A stretch of 35,228 bases of DNA from Apostichopus parvimensis (taxonomy: Eukaryota; Echinodermata; Holothuroidea; Aspidochirotida; Stichopodidae). The notes beneath the pieces were generated by a model. That model did not search any database, was not told the DNA's origin, and saw only the letters and a list, made by a program, of their open reading frames with translations. The stretch is taken from NCBI GenBank assembly GCA_000934455.1, contig KN887449.1:55123-90350 (forward strand), given 5' to 3'. The translations under genes and the position numbers were made by a program. Below are positions 9,871-19,584 of the stretch, piece by piece (the first letter of the stretch is position 1; the number at the start of each line of letters is the position of its first letter).

Positions 9871-10703
9871 CTGCGGTTAAAGAGGACGAAGTTGTAAGAC
9901 AATTTATAATGATTACCGTGTTTCATTCGGGCTGTTACCAAATTCCTTGGTGGGTTTTTTAATTTTTGCTCTGGTGAACTAGCTGGTATTTTTACACATT
10001 TTTTAATGAAAGTTTAAACCAATGTCATATACCCAGCTTCTGGAAGAATGCCAAAACATCCCCAATATACCTAATGTTAAAACACCTTCCTTGGTCAATG
10101 ACTTCAGACCCATAGATCTTTGCCAGAGCTCTAAATATGTACTTTCATGCACTTCTACTGGAATTTTAATAAACTTGAAAGCAAGCATCTGGGCCAAAAA
10201 CTATTCCAAATTAACAAGAAACACTGCACACTGAATGAATATTCTTTGCCACGTTCCTGAAATTGTTCCGGTGCAAAAAGCTTATCGGGATCAACTGGAG
10301 TACACTTGATGAAGTTAACATTCATTATGCATCCTCTAAAGAAGTCTGGCCAAAAGAGTTTCTCGAAATTGAATGAATTATCGTTCCATTTAGAGTTCTT
10401 CATCGGGGGGCCTCAGAAACTTAAGAGAATGAAGACATACTTATAACAGGGATGAGCCTGGGTAAAAAAAAGAATCATGGAACTTTGACAAAATTGCGGT
10501 ATAGGCTCCAGTTTGCTTATGCTACAGTGTGTTAGGATAATAGTTTTTGTCCCCGAGGTAGAAAATAAATCACGGATATTCAGGAAAAAGCTCATGCCTG
10601 TTATAAGTCCATCAAATTAGAAATTATTGAACATCAAAGGAGACCAAAATGGATGAGATTAGGAATGAAGAAAAGATACGACTATGTATTTAACTTGGCG
10701 TAC
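9871..10703 (-). other. Intron between tyrosine-linker exon and microexon
   Basis: The 833-nt intron contains a possible retrotransposon reverse-transcriptase relic on the + strand (about 10022-10180). The rest is unrecognised. Confidence 0.75.
10022..10180 (+). pseudogene. Possible L1/Tx1-like reverse transcriptase relic
   Basis: The + frame reads IPNVKTPSLVNDFRPIDLCQ followed by SSKYV and, later, ILINLK. This resembles the RT segment of L1-clade non-LTR retrotransposons with the pattern P-x-x-x-D-F/Y-R-P-I-x-L-C...K-I...N-R-L. No other RT motif (such as the catalytic Asp-Asp) is seen downstream, so it would be a short, dead fragment. Chance resemblance is possible. Confidence 0.4.
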
Positions 10704-10778
10704 CTTTGGCTGGAACTGATTCGGATCCATGTACAGATCTCCCCCCTCGGCATAAATGGATTCACCATCGGCATATTG
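10704..10778 (-). CDS. PLCG1: PLCG exon (regulatory tyrosine linker), codons 526-550
   Basis: The exon is 75 nt and phase 0 at both ends. It encodes the segment between C-SH2 and SH3, containing ESIYAEGGDLYMDPN. The Tyr at codon 541, in the acidic DLYMDPN context, aligns with human Tyr783, the activating phosphorylation site. The Tyr at 534 aligns with the Tyr771/775 area. The acceptor is TTTGTAG and the donor AAG|GTACGC. Confidence 0.9.
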
Positions 10779-11352
10779 CTACAAAAATGATAACAAAATC
10801 GGGACTACATAAAAGAAATTTATCAAACTGAAGTAGTACCTCTGTTTCACACCAAAATTCACAATTCACTTTTATTTAATATTTATTACAGATTCCCTTG
10901 CAAACAATTTAGTTCAAATGTAAGAGAAAAAAAACTCTTGACGGTTTTTTTTCTTCTTTGCAAATTTTTTTAAGAATTTCTCTCTCAGTGTTCCATCGTT
11001 TATGGTCAGATTTTATCACAAAAGAGTAACTGTAAGTGTAACAATTTCTACTTATGATGATAAAATGATGCATAGTACTTCCAAGAGCAAATTTTCTCTT
11101 TTAGTAAATTACTACACATAAGTTGGATCAACATAACCAAGAATAAAATTACACCTCCATGTATAATTTGAGCTACAGTTAAACCCCCCCCCCCCTCCAA
11201 AAAAACCCCAAGGTGTCACAGACACACACAAAAACACCCGCACACGAACGTGCACATCGACACACACGACGACTTCAATCGCATAGATTCCTATTGCTTT
11301 TAGCAAAGGATTCAAACAAATTTTCATTTCATTTGGCAGGAGAACATCTCAC
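10779..11352 (-). other. Intron after C-SH2
   Basis: The 574-nt intron has a C-tract at about 11184-11197 and a CA-rich stretch at about 11220-11270. Nothing else is recognised. Confidence 0.85.
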
Positions 11353-11527
11353 CCCGTATTGAGCCAAGGCTACATCGTTGACCGGCAGGGTTAGCTTCAT
11401 CTTTCGGTAGAGCGGAAACTTCTGGTAGTAATCCACGAGCTTCGTCAGGCTCTCAAAGGTCGCGTTGCCTATCACGAACAATCGCCCCTCTTGCTCGATG
11501 CGACAGTGCTTGATCTTCCCTTCCGCC
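11353..11527 (-). CDS. PLCG1: PLCG exon (C-SH2, 3' part), codons 468-525
   Basis: The exon is 175 nt. It opens AEGKIKHCRIEQEGRLFVIG, then has DYYQKFPLYRKMKLTLPVN, nearly residue-for-residue the end of vertebrate C-SH2. It ends ALAQYG. The acceptor is CTTCCAG, preceded by a CCTCC repeat tract, and the donor GGG|GTGAGA. The 138-nt intron before it is the shortest in the window. Confidence 0.96.
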
Positions 11528-11665
11528 CTGGAAGGAGGAGGAGGAGGAGGAGGGAGGAGGAATCAGCGATCGGAATTGGTTCACAAAGGTGTTATCATTT
11601 ATTAAAACGAGAATGGTTTAATAACGTCATTGCTTGATTGGTTACTTTGCTATTGATTTGCTTAC

Positions 11666-11788
11666 CTGAAAGATATGGCGTAGGTGTTTGCTTCTTTCTC
11701 CCGCTTCCTCAGGAGGAAAGCTCCATCTCGGTGGATCTGCTTCAGCATGTCTTCAGCATCTCCTCGGGTCAGCCGGAGATGATACCAT
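11666..11788 (-). CDS. PLCG1: PLCG exon (C-SH2, 5' part), codons 427-466
   Basis: The exon is 123 nt. It begins [19 protein letters not shown], the start of C-SH2, followed by [11 protein letters not shown]. Arg453 is the phosphotyrosine-binding arginine (human Arg694). It ends NTYAISF with Arg467 split AG|G. The acceptor is ACCAACAG and the donor AG|GTAAGC. C-SH2 is the domain that clamps the phosphorylated linker tyrosine during activation of mammalian PLCG1. Confidence 0.95.
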
Positions 11789-12054
11789 CTGTTGGTAAAA
11801 ATATCAAGAGAAACTCTCCCTCACAAAAGTACCGTTACCGGGGAAAAATATCTGCACTGACCTTTGGCTCCAATGAGGATAAAGATAAATAAATTCTATC
11901 TAGAGAGGGAGAAGAAATGCTTTCCCTGTCGGCTGAGGTACTCAATCCTCATTCAATCTCAATTCAATCCTCATTCAATCCTCAATCAATCAATAGTCAT
12001 AAGCCAAATTGGCCCGTTGACCTCATCGAAGATTATACACATTATGAGGTTCAC

Positions 12055-12250
12055 GGACACTTATTAATATTAATCCGACGTCTGCCATCTTTAATCGGCT
12101 GGTTAGCAGAACGACGGGACCGTTTGGTTAAGTCGTCAATCCAACGCATATGCGGACGGCCTGGTTTGCGTTTGCAGCCTTACGGTAAGGCCGCAGTTAG
12201 ACCTTCACACCGCACAGCGTGTCCGCACCACTTTGCTTTACATTGAAGAA
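12055..12250 (-). pseudogene. Non-LTR retrotransposon reverse-transcriptase C-terminal relic
   Basis: One minus frame reads KWCGHAVRCEG, an in-frame stop, then KRKPGRPHMRWIDDL and TKRSRRSANQ. The order W-x-GH-x-x-R ... K-R-x-x-GRP-x-x-RW-x-DD-L is the typical tail that follows the RT domain in many LINE families (CR1/RTE/Jockey-like). The stop codon and the missing downstream 'DR..W' block show a dead fragment. The clade cannot be fixed from this length. Confidence 0.7.
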
Positions 12251-12869
12251 CATTTCCAGAAGAGAACAACCAACGTCCTGCAATCTTTGTGTGTTCCATT
12301 CAATCCACATTCAATTTCAATCCTCATTCAACTGACATTCAGTTTTGGATGATATATGACGTGTAGTAACTATAGAAGAAATCTTTCAGTTGAGGTCCTT
12401 GCCGTCATATCATCATGTATCAAGATTTTATTTGGGGAATTTTTCTAGATGAGATGTTCTCCCAGCTTTCTTTTCATTCAGACTTGAATATCTTGAAACA
12501 TGAGGTATATCAGGAGATGAAATGTTGTCTTTTTGTTTTTGTAATCCTAAATACTCAAGTTTCCATATGGTATTCATTACCCCAGGTCTCACGTGCCAAC
12601 ATTTTATTGCTCGTTGACGAGTGACGGGTATATAAACAAATAGTGATTATTCCTTCAGCTGAGGTTACAGTTCTCATGCAGGCCACAAGATATGATGTCT
12701 GTATCACCTCGGGAAATGTTCCAATTTAACTCTGGAACTCAATTCTTTGACAATATTCACTTGTCAATCTTCATTGGCTTCCATCCAATTTTATTGAGAT
12801 GAAAGGAATTATGAGAGATGATTTTTGTTTCCCAAATGCCGAGATACATTTTGCCCAGATGATACTCAC

Positions 12870-12927
12870 TCCCGGCCATGGCATATCATACTTCAATTTT
12901 CTTTCTTGATACAGCTGATAAGCTAAC
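12870..12927 (-). other. Possible cryptic (poison) exon
   Basis: The segment is 58 nt, bounded by a T10 tract plus AG and a strong A|GTGAGT donor. It reads LAYQLYQERKLKYDMPWPG, open throughout. Its length is not a multiple of three, so inclusion between the two SH2 exons would shift the frame and reach a stop early in the C-SH2 exon. There is no convincing homology. Confidence 0.25.
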
Positions 12928-13330
12928 CTAAAAAAAAAATCTTTTCGTGTACAAAGCTGAGGTTTGACTCTGTGCTTATATAATGTCTTACAAGTGCGAC
13001 TTATGCAAGTTCAATCCTCATTCCGTGAGGGTTTGACGTTGTTGTCATACAAGGATTATACAAGGTCGTGTATGATTATCCAAGTTAAAGCCACTTTCCT
13101 TGAGGGTTTGACATTGTTCGTTATACAAGGTAATATGAAAAATTACCCACCCTCAATCACTTAAGGTTAAATTTCTTGGGGGTGTATTTAGAGAGAGAAA
13201 ACAAGGTGCTTTCACGTTAATGGAAATAATCCCGCCATCCCCCCCCCCCCCACTACTACTCTCTTCCAGCCCTCACATATCAAAGTTTGAGGCTTACAGA
13301 GAGATGTATTCTTTTTCCTATGAGCACTAG

Positions 13331-13539
13331 GGTACTCACTCTAAATGGTACTCGCAGTGGTACTTAGGCATCCAGGCCATATCAATTTGTTTCCTTGTTA
13401 GTTGAGGTACTCTCTGAATAGTACCAAATGGTCATATATAAATTTTTTTCTCTTGCCTCATTAGTTGAGGTACTCTCTGACTAGTTCTGAATGGTCACAT
13501 ATAATTCTGTTCTCTTGCCTCGTTAGTTGAGGTACTCAC
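13331..13539. repeat. Donor-motif repeats downstream of N-SH2 exon
   Basis: The string gttgaggtac recurs at 13401, 13464 and 13526, the last two being ~62-nt tandem units. A further copy at 13562 lies inside the exon (coding Val-Pro-Gln). The true donor region ggtactcactct (13531-13542) recurs exactly at 13331-13342. Confidence 0.8.
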
Positions 13540-13740
13540 TCTTTGCCTTCATGCTCCATTGGTTGAGGTACAGGATCTGTGAGGTATACCTCCATACTCT
13601 TACTCTTCAGAGGCTTCGTACGGAAGTAGTTGATGAGGCTGTACAGACTGTCGTACAACTGGTTGTCGATCAGGTAATATTTGGGTTGCCCTCGTTCCAG
13701 TTTGCTTTTGATTCTGCAGTGGTTCACTCGGCCCTGGGCC
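13540..13740 (-). CDS. PLCG1: PLCG exon (N-SH2, 3' part), codons 360-425
   Basis: The exon is 201 nt. It reads AQGRVNHCRIKSKLERGQPK then YYLIDNQLYDSLYSLINYFR, the second half of N-SH2 ('NGKVQHCRIHSR...FDSLYDLITHY'). It ends LTDPVPQPMEHEGK with Glu426 split. The acceptor is CTACAG and the donor GA|GTGAGT. Read-through at this donor gives an immediate stop (GAG TGA). The intron beyond carries several copies of the donor motif. Confidence 0.95.
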
Positions 13741-14060
13741 CTGTAGCGTAGGAAGATAGGGGGAGGGGGGAACATTACACAAACCTTTACGTTCAAAACT
13801 CTTTCATGCATTAAGGTGGAAAAGGGGAAGACACTATTACACTCGAACACATGTGTCCAAAAGTGTGAAAAATGTTTATATTCTTAACAATGCATCTCAT
13901 TTTATGTGCAAACAGGTACCAGAGGAAAAATCCGATATAATAAGAACGTCAAATATGTTTTTTTTGCAGATACAGGCTACATTTCAGAAGTTTATCCAGC
14001 AAAATAATTATCCGAAGATTGTATGACATGAAGGACCAAAATGAAACCAAAGCAACGGAC
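13741..14060 (-). other. Short intron inside N-SH2
   Basis: The 320-nt intron has no repeat of note. It starts with the weak GTCCGT donor and ends with a CCCCTATCTTCC pyrimidine tract before CTACAG. Confidence 0.85.
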
Positions 14061-14245
14061 CAAAATGTGATGGAATAGTCCCCTCTGAACGTCCTGCTCT
14101 CCCGCACCAGAAAGGCACCGTCCGTCTTCTTGTAAGCTACCAGCCTCTCCTCCGAGATCTTCCTCGCCTCTTTACCATCCATCTCATCGATTTTGCCGTG
14201 AAACCAGGGCTCGGCATAATGAAGCTCTTCCTCTGAGGTACTTTG
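14061..14245 (-). CDS. PLCG1: PLCG exon (N-SH2, 5' part), codons 298-358
   Basis: The exon is 185 nt. A short acidic lead (STSEEEL) is followed by WFHGKI, the N-SH2 opening, then DGAFLVRES at codons 341-349. Arg345 is the phosphotyrosine-binding FLVRES arginine (human Arg586). It ends RGDYSITF with Trp359 split TG|G. The acceptor is CATAACAG in phase 0. The donor reads TG|GTCCGT, a weak match to GTRAGT; no other in-frame GT restores the W-A-Q-G-R join, so I keep it. Confidence 0.92.
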
Positions 14246-14980
14246 CTGTTATGGAAGAGGGGTGTGAAGAACAAGGGACTCTTTTTAAACAGTTGACTAC
14301 ATATGCTCAGGAATAAATGGACGATGAAGGTGGAAAAGTCGGTACAAAATTACTTATATGAATCTGGTTCCCCCCCCCCCCCCTTGATACTGGGATGTTC
14401 AAAGGGAACACAAAGATCGCACTGGAATATGACTTGGTCGGAGGGACAACACAAATGTTTATCAGTTTTCCCCAACACACAGAAAGACAATGGAGGGAAT
14501 AGTACGTGTGGGATGGCATGAAAGTTCAAAGGTTAACAAAAAATTTTTTTTTAAATAAACAAAGTATAGTAACGCCCTTTGGGTGGTTTATACTTGCCAC
14601 ATAAGGAAACTTAACAAACTTGGCATTTCAAGTGTTCAATTTGCATTTTTGATATAGCCTAAAACATAGTTAAAACATCACTGACAGCTATTAAAAGGGA
14701 ACAAAAATTCCAAAGGCATCTCATGTCACAGACAAATCACAACAACAAGATTTACAAAAGGAAAAGTAAAAGACATTGAAAAACATGTGCCATGATGACA
14801 TGAGAGACCACCTTCTGAGATCCACATCCTGGAGTAACTCAGGGTTTCTATTTATCCAGAACTATGTCTTGAGTTATTAGGCACAGGATATTGACATAGC
14901 ATTATGGGATATGTTTGTCTTCACTGTAGGTGTCAAAGTCGTCCGCCAGTGGCAGTGATTTTAATAATTTAGATGCTCAC
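14246..14980 (-). other. Intron between split-PH linker and N-SH2
   Basis: The 735-nt intron has a C-tract at about 14371-14384. Otherwise it is featureless AT-rich sequence. Confidence 0.85.
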
Positions 14981-15094
14981 CTCCGACACCTGGGAGAACG
15001 TATCCTCTTCCTCGTCGTGCGTCTCCATCTCCTCCCAGGGCGAGTAGAGGAGGCGATCCTCCGTCAGAACAAAAAAATTGGGAACCCACTCGTT
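14981..15094 (-). CDS. PLCG1: PLCG exon (split PH first half plus acidic linker), codons 260-297
   Basis: The exon is 114 nt and phase 0 at both ends. It starts NEWVPNFFVLTEDRLLYS, the second and third strands of the split PH domain ('HEWYPHYFVLTSSKIYYS' in human). It then runs into an acidic stretch containing THDEEEDTF, which corresponds to the Glu-rich linker before N-SH2. The acceptor is CTACAG and the donor GAG|GTGAGC. Confidence 0.92.
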
Positions 15095-15850
15095 CTGTAG
15101 ACAGGAAGAAGCAGACCGTAAAAGATGTTTTTCGATTCTTGTCATTTATCTCTCTTGTTATGTCATATTGTTATGATATTACAGGGAACTAAGAATAGCA
15201 TTCCAAAGTATGTTCTATAAAATATGTGAGATCATATTTTATTTTTTATTTTTTTTCGTGTCATCTTTAATGAGGGTAGTCCTGCTTAGTGCAGAAGCAC
15301 TGCTTTCCAGAGGAGCCCTCAAGATCATAGCATCTTAAGAGTCATATACACATGTCACTACAGTAGTGAAACCTTTGGCATAAAAGGGCAACATCTCTTA
15401 CTCTCCACCCCCCCCCCACCACTCTCTCTGTTGCTCCTGTGGTCATAAACGTGTCTTAATGTAGGGTGTTATAGTAAACTTAGGCTATGTAAAAGTCATC
15501 TCACGAAGAAATTTAAGCCTCCCACTTTACCTCCCACTTTTTCCTTTCCACACTGACAGCTCCACTGAATATCCCCTTTGCTCACCCCTCCCAACTTAGA
15601 CACGGCCTATAAGTGCAATTTTAATTTTTGAAAGTCATGGGCCCGCCATATTCCACCTTGCAACACATCCCCATGCATCTAAATGAATATTCATGCGATT
15701 CAAAAATAGAATTAACTTCACGCATAAAAAGCTATCGACTGGCGACTGGATCAAAACAGTCGAGGATACGATGCACGGGACTGAAATGTATTAAAAAATT
15801 AAAATTAAAAAATTAATATGTTGATTTATAGATGAAGGAGAAATTCTCAC
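15095..15850 (-). other. Intron within first split-PH half
   Basis: The 756-nt intron has T-rich and C-tracts (about 15237-15255 and 15405-15420). No genes or repeats are recognised. Confidence 0.85.
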
Positions 15851-15915
15851 CTTGACTGTATCGTGCAGAAGAAGCTTCCCGTTAATCAGAGAATTACTGT
15901 AATCCCACTCAACAT
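15851..15915 (-). CDS. PLCG1: PLCG exon (split PH, first half begins), codons 239-259
   Basis: The exon is 65 nt and reads VEWDYSNSLINGKLLLHDTV plus K. It matches the 'NDISNSIKNGILYLEDPV' start of the split PH domain, whose first strand carries the INGKLLL pattern. The acceptor is TTTTGCAG and the donor AAG|GTGAGA, phase 0. It is too short to show as an ORF and was placed by phase and by similarity. Confidence 0.88.
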
Positions 15916-17686
15916 CTGCAAAAGTTTAGATTAAAATAAATAAATACAAAATAACTAAAGGGTTTTTGAAAAGAGCAAACAATTGTTTCCTTCTTTTCTA
16001 TAACAGGATTTGAACCAACGACCCTAAGGGTTACAAGCCCTGTTACGTGGGTTTGTGTGAGAATTATTTGACATTTGGCGCCTCCAACATTCCCATGGCA
16101 CTATCAGGCTTTCTCAGTCGAGGCCAGGGTTTTGTTTGAATCCCTATTTTGATGGGCATCAAGGGAGAACTTTAAGAACGGTACTGAACAGTACTTTAAG
16201 ACGTAAGATATTATGAACCAAACTCTGATTTTGGTGGTCATATCTTTGGTCATATTTCTTGACCCTTGACACCGGGAGTTTGCACTGGCTGCTCCGGTCA
16301 AGTTGATATGCCACTGTTTGTACCTGACCGACTCGGTTTATCTAGCCCTTATTGATTGCGATAATAAAAGAAGATTAAAACAAATTAAAAATGAAAAAGA
16401 AAAAGAAAAGAAAACGTTTGAGCACTTTCGCCCCTTTTCTGTTTTCTCTCATTTGACACCCTCCGTTTATTCTCACAATCGTATTTCATATTTTCCCATT
16501 TATATTTCTTACTCTCCGAAAAAAAGAATGCCTCTCTCCTTCGGGGTAAGTGCAGAAATAAGACAAAGTTGAAAGTACCCTTTTGTGTTTTGAGTGTATG
16601 ATTGAATGCACATACTAAGTACAATAAATACCGCCTGCTATTAAATGCAAACATTGGTACTTTCACTTTTCCTCTTTGGTGCACTTTAAGATAACAAGAC
16701 TCACATCCCTAAATATTCCAAGGTTTTTTGTTTATTTTATTTTCAATCTAGAGTTAATAATACTATATAATTATGTTATTCTCAGACTCTCATTGTTCAC
16801 AGCCCTCACATAGGATCAGTATCTCAAGTTGGCAATCAAGCTACAGCCTTTTGGATCACATTATTAAAAGAAAAAACCCTTTGAATCATTACATTACCCA
16901 CATCCATATCAGTCTTGCAGTTGATTTTACTAATTGTTTTTTATATATTTTTTATTTTTTATTTATTTATTTTTATTTTTTGTTTTCTAATCCTGTCTGG
17001 TAAGCAGTCATCAAGCGAGGAATCATACTGTCATCCACAAGCAATGTTTCCTTTGCCACATGCAGTGCAATGAAACTGTTTAAAACCAGTAATAAATTCA
17101 TTTGACTCCCAATTAAAAGTCCCAACAAATTCACTGCTGACAGTTTTGGTCAGATTCATGTGATTTCGAGTCTACATTAACCAAAACAAAAGCTGACCAT
17201 TTCATTTGTTTTATCTTCGGACTTTTCTGGATGATTCAAAATGTGCAAAATGCTTACCCTCTCCCCCCCCCACCCCCCTGGAATATGGCACCGGCCAGTA
17301 ATAATAAAACTGATCACTTCACTACACGAACGACTTTCGAACGATGTCTCATACGCAAAATTACGTCGGCTGGATCTTAGGCTAGATCTAGTTGCAACCA
17401 CACATCTCCGTTCTGAATCACTACCGTTAGGCTGACCAAACATATCGAATCTGTAGAGCAGACCGCTGAGCTAAAACTTCTGTCGGTAAACTTTTCGTTG
17501 TGATCCATTCAACGTGTAGCTGCTTTAAGTTAAACAAATCGATGAATACCTTCCTCGTCCGATGTCCTCTCTTAACTTAAGGAAGATCGTCTCTACAATC
17601 TCTGCACTCGATTCTTTGCGCTCTACGAAGCCTTAACATCGCCAAACAGATGCTCTTAAGGATTAGTGCAAATTTAATCAACTCAC
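15916..17686 (-). other. Intron between X box and split PH
   Basis: The 1,771-nt intron has a tRNA-like fragment at about 16004-16045, an A/T-rich low-complexity stretch at about 16935-16985, and a C-tract at about 17263-17278. No coding signal was seen. Confidence 0.85.
16004..16045 (-). other. tRNA-like 3' half (Thr-type anticodon loop), degenerate
   Basis: On the minus strand, agggcttgtaaccct folds as a 4-bp stem with a perfect seven-base anticodon loop CTTGTAA (anticodon TGT). It is followed by ggttcaaatcc, a T-loop/B-box-like string. No D arm or acceptor stem is found, and the T stem has mismatches, so this is a tRNA-derived fragment or SINE remnant, not a working tRNA. Confidence 0.4.
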
Positions 17687-17827
17687 TGTCGTCTTCGGGA
17701 ATACTCGCAAACACATCGACATCCCCTTCAGGAAGTTTCTTGTGTTTGATGATGATTTTACCTCGGAGTTGATTGAGAGTCGGGAGCGATTTACCGTCCC
17801 GCTCCACCGGCTGAGTGAGGAGAGAGG
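17687..17827 (-). CDS. PLCG1: PLCG exon (end of X box into split-PH linker), codons 192-237
   Basis: The exon is 141 nt. It reads SLLTQPVERDGKSLPTLNQL then RGKIIIKHKKLPEG, matching the end of the X box with its phosphate-contacting lysines (KIxIKHKKL). The tail, GDVDVFASIPEDD, enters the linker before the split PH domain and is more acidic and variable. The acceptor is TTCTGTCAG and the donor A|GTGAGT. Confidence 0.94.
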
Positions 17828-18406
17828 CTGACAGAAGGCAAACAAGATAAAAGGTATCAAGAGACGAATAAGAGACTGAGCATTAATGAATGAATTTACT
17901 GTTCTGTCTTCTTCTTTTTTCTTTTTCCTTTTTTTGGGGGGGTTGGGATTTCAGAACAGAAGGATTTGGAACTGAAAAACAGGCCTTTGGTTTTTGCAGG
18001 ATATACCAACTTAGAGCACCAATACAATCATGAAAGGTTTTTTCTTCAGAAGTCACGATCGCAGTTGGGAGAGATGAGTGTTTTAAAGGTTTACTTCATC
18101 ACACATCTTGGACAATTAGGTTACGGCAAGAGTGCTATTGTCGTGTGAAGACAGGTAAGTGTTGGAGTAAATTAAATACAGAGATATTTCAATAGCTTTT
18201 GCCCACTTAACGTGGTACATCTTTCTCCAGTTGTCAGTTCGTTCAACCATGGGTTTGACGAGAAGAGGCAGGTTTTTTCATAATTTATTCAATAGAGAAG
18301 AAGCGTACAAATTATAGTCTCGTAATATAGAACGTGAAAGTCTCGTAACATTTAGTCTCGTCTCATGACTGGAAGTTTTCTAGGAGCAAAGAATGCTTCA
18401 ACTCAC
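17828..18406 (-). other. Intron within X box
   Basis: The 579-nt intron has a pyrimidine/T tract and a G run at about 17910-17945. Otherwise it is unremarkable. Confidence 0.85.
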
Positions 18407-18492
18407 GCCCAAAGATTTCTTGGAAAACACAAGCCATGTTCCTCTGTTGGGTTAGACTGCAGTGATTCTCAATGGACAAGACGATTGGCAAA
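18407..18492 (-). CDS. PLCG1: PLCG exon (X box), codons 163-190
   Basis: The exon is 86 nt and encodes [20 protein letters not shown] followed by CVFQEIFG. It aligns with 'YPVILSIEDHCSIAQQRNMA'. The Glu of SIENHC is the remaining acidic Ca-binding position. The usual Tyr before the Pro is Leu here. The acceptor is AATTTCAG and the donor C|GTGAGT. Confidence 0.94.
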
Positions 18493-18876
18493 CTGAAATT
18501 TCAAGAAGGAATGTTTCAAGAAATTCATTAAGAATACACAAATCCCAAAAATACGAGCAATTTTTTTGGGTTCAATTCCCATGTCTAAGAAACATTCATC
18601 ACCTGGATAAAATGAACACAAAAACTTGCAGAATTTCACCGTGGGACAGAAATTTAGCTCCAACTTCTTCTTCTTCTGTGAAATTTCGCACTTCACGAAG
18701 CTTTCCTTTTACACACGTATATTACAGTAAAAAAATGCATTTGTGTTTTGGGGTTTCCCTAATGGTTTGGTACAGTTTAATAGTAAGGGACTGTCCTTTA
18801 AAACTTAAAACTCAATTGCTTGAGGCTTCGAACATAAAAAACCATGAACAAGAAAGAAAATGAATTTTTGTCTTAC
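18493..18876 (-). other. Intron within X box
   Basis: The 384-nt intron is AT-rich. A 133-codon + frame runs across it and the neighbouring exon with no recognisable similarity and is considered noise. Confidence 0.85.
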
Positions 18877-18997
18877 TCTGAAACAGTGAATGCATGTTCC
18901 TTGATAGTGTTGAGGACATCGTTGAATTTGATGCGTGTTGTGAGGGTGAGGCCGTGGTAGATTTGGGGGAGACCCTCAGGTCCATCCCAGCAATCCA
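18877..18997 (-). CDS. PLCG1: PLCG exon (X box, second catalytic His), codons 123-161
   Basis: The exon is 121 nt. It begins [15 protein letters not shown], the most conserved string of the PLC X box. The His at codon 136 is the second catalytic histidine (His380 of human PLCG1), exactly 45 residues after His91 as in mammals. It continues [20 protein letters not shown]. The acceptor is TTTTCTAG and the donor GA|GTAAGA, which splits Asp162. Confidence 0.95.
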
Positions 18998-19498
18998 CTA
19001 GAAAACAAAAAAAAACCAGAATAAAATCATGGATAGTATTGAACCATCACAATATAAAACTTTGGTGTATATAGTTAACATTAGCTGACCCTGTCAGTAA
19101 CAATTTACATAGGTGGAGGAACAAGGGGTGCAAGGTGGGTGCTCCCTCCCCTCCATGTTTTGAGAGGTGGCAGTGCTATTAAACCATCCAGCTGGGTCCA
19201 TTGTCTTTGCAAAAGGAGGGCCCATGCAGTCAATCACATGATCGATCAATGTTTGGTTTCATATTATCTCACAATATGTTGAATGTTTTCATTTGGACCA
19301 GAGAGTCAAAATTTTGACGTAAAAAAATTTTTTGGAGAGAAACATTGAATTTGTACAGTTCACGAAAAAGAGAAATTTGCACATAAAATACTCCAAATTC
19401 TAAATGTCCCCCATCTGGGCCTATATATAATCTACAAAAATGAGAAATGCTTCGTGAGAGGACCCCCAGACATCCTACGCCTACGACATCCTACTTAC
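18998..19498 (-). other. Intron within X box
   Basis: The 501-nt intron splits the Leu of the IELDCWDG motif. No repeats or RNA features are recognised. Confidence 0.85.
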
Positions 19499-19584
19499 AT
19501 TCAATACATCGGCAGCCCATTTGCAATACTCTAGCATATGCTTCGCAGGAAGATTCACTTGAAATCTGGTCACCGGTAAGATAT
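19499..19584 (-). CDS. PLCG1: PLCG exon (X box), codons 94-121
   Basis: The exon is 86 nt. It completes Thr93 and reads [20 protein letters not shown] then QMGCRCIE, with Leu122 split into the next exon. It matches the invariant 'YLTGDQFSSESS...GCRCIELDCWDG' core of the PLC X box. The Glu at its 3' end is a Ca-ligand position. The acceptor is TTTGCAG and the donor T|GTAAGT. It follows the largest intron of the window (7.7 kb). Confidence 0.94.

Larger units (their letters stand above)
11789..13539 (-). other. Intron between N-SH2 and C-SH2 with decoy donors
   Basis: This 1,751-nt intron contains a dead LINE reverse-transcriptase tail (about 12055-12250), short CAATC-type repeats (about 11940-11992), a possible cryptic exon (12870-12927), a C-tract (about 13237-13251), and donor-like repeats next to the true donor (13331-13539). 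Confidence 0.85.

Noticed and set aside
10155-10403. 82-codon minus-strand open frame between the tyrosine-linker exon and the microexon
   Set aside because: It does not join the PLCG frame with acceptable splice sites and matches nothing recognised.
16004-16045. Functional tRNA-Thr gene
   Set aside because: Only the anticodon and T-loop parts are recognisable; there is no D arm or acceptor stem.
18462-18863. 133-codon + strand open frame overlapping an X-box exon
   Set aside because: It overlaps a well-supported exon on the other strand and shows no domain or family resemblance.
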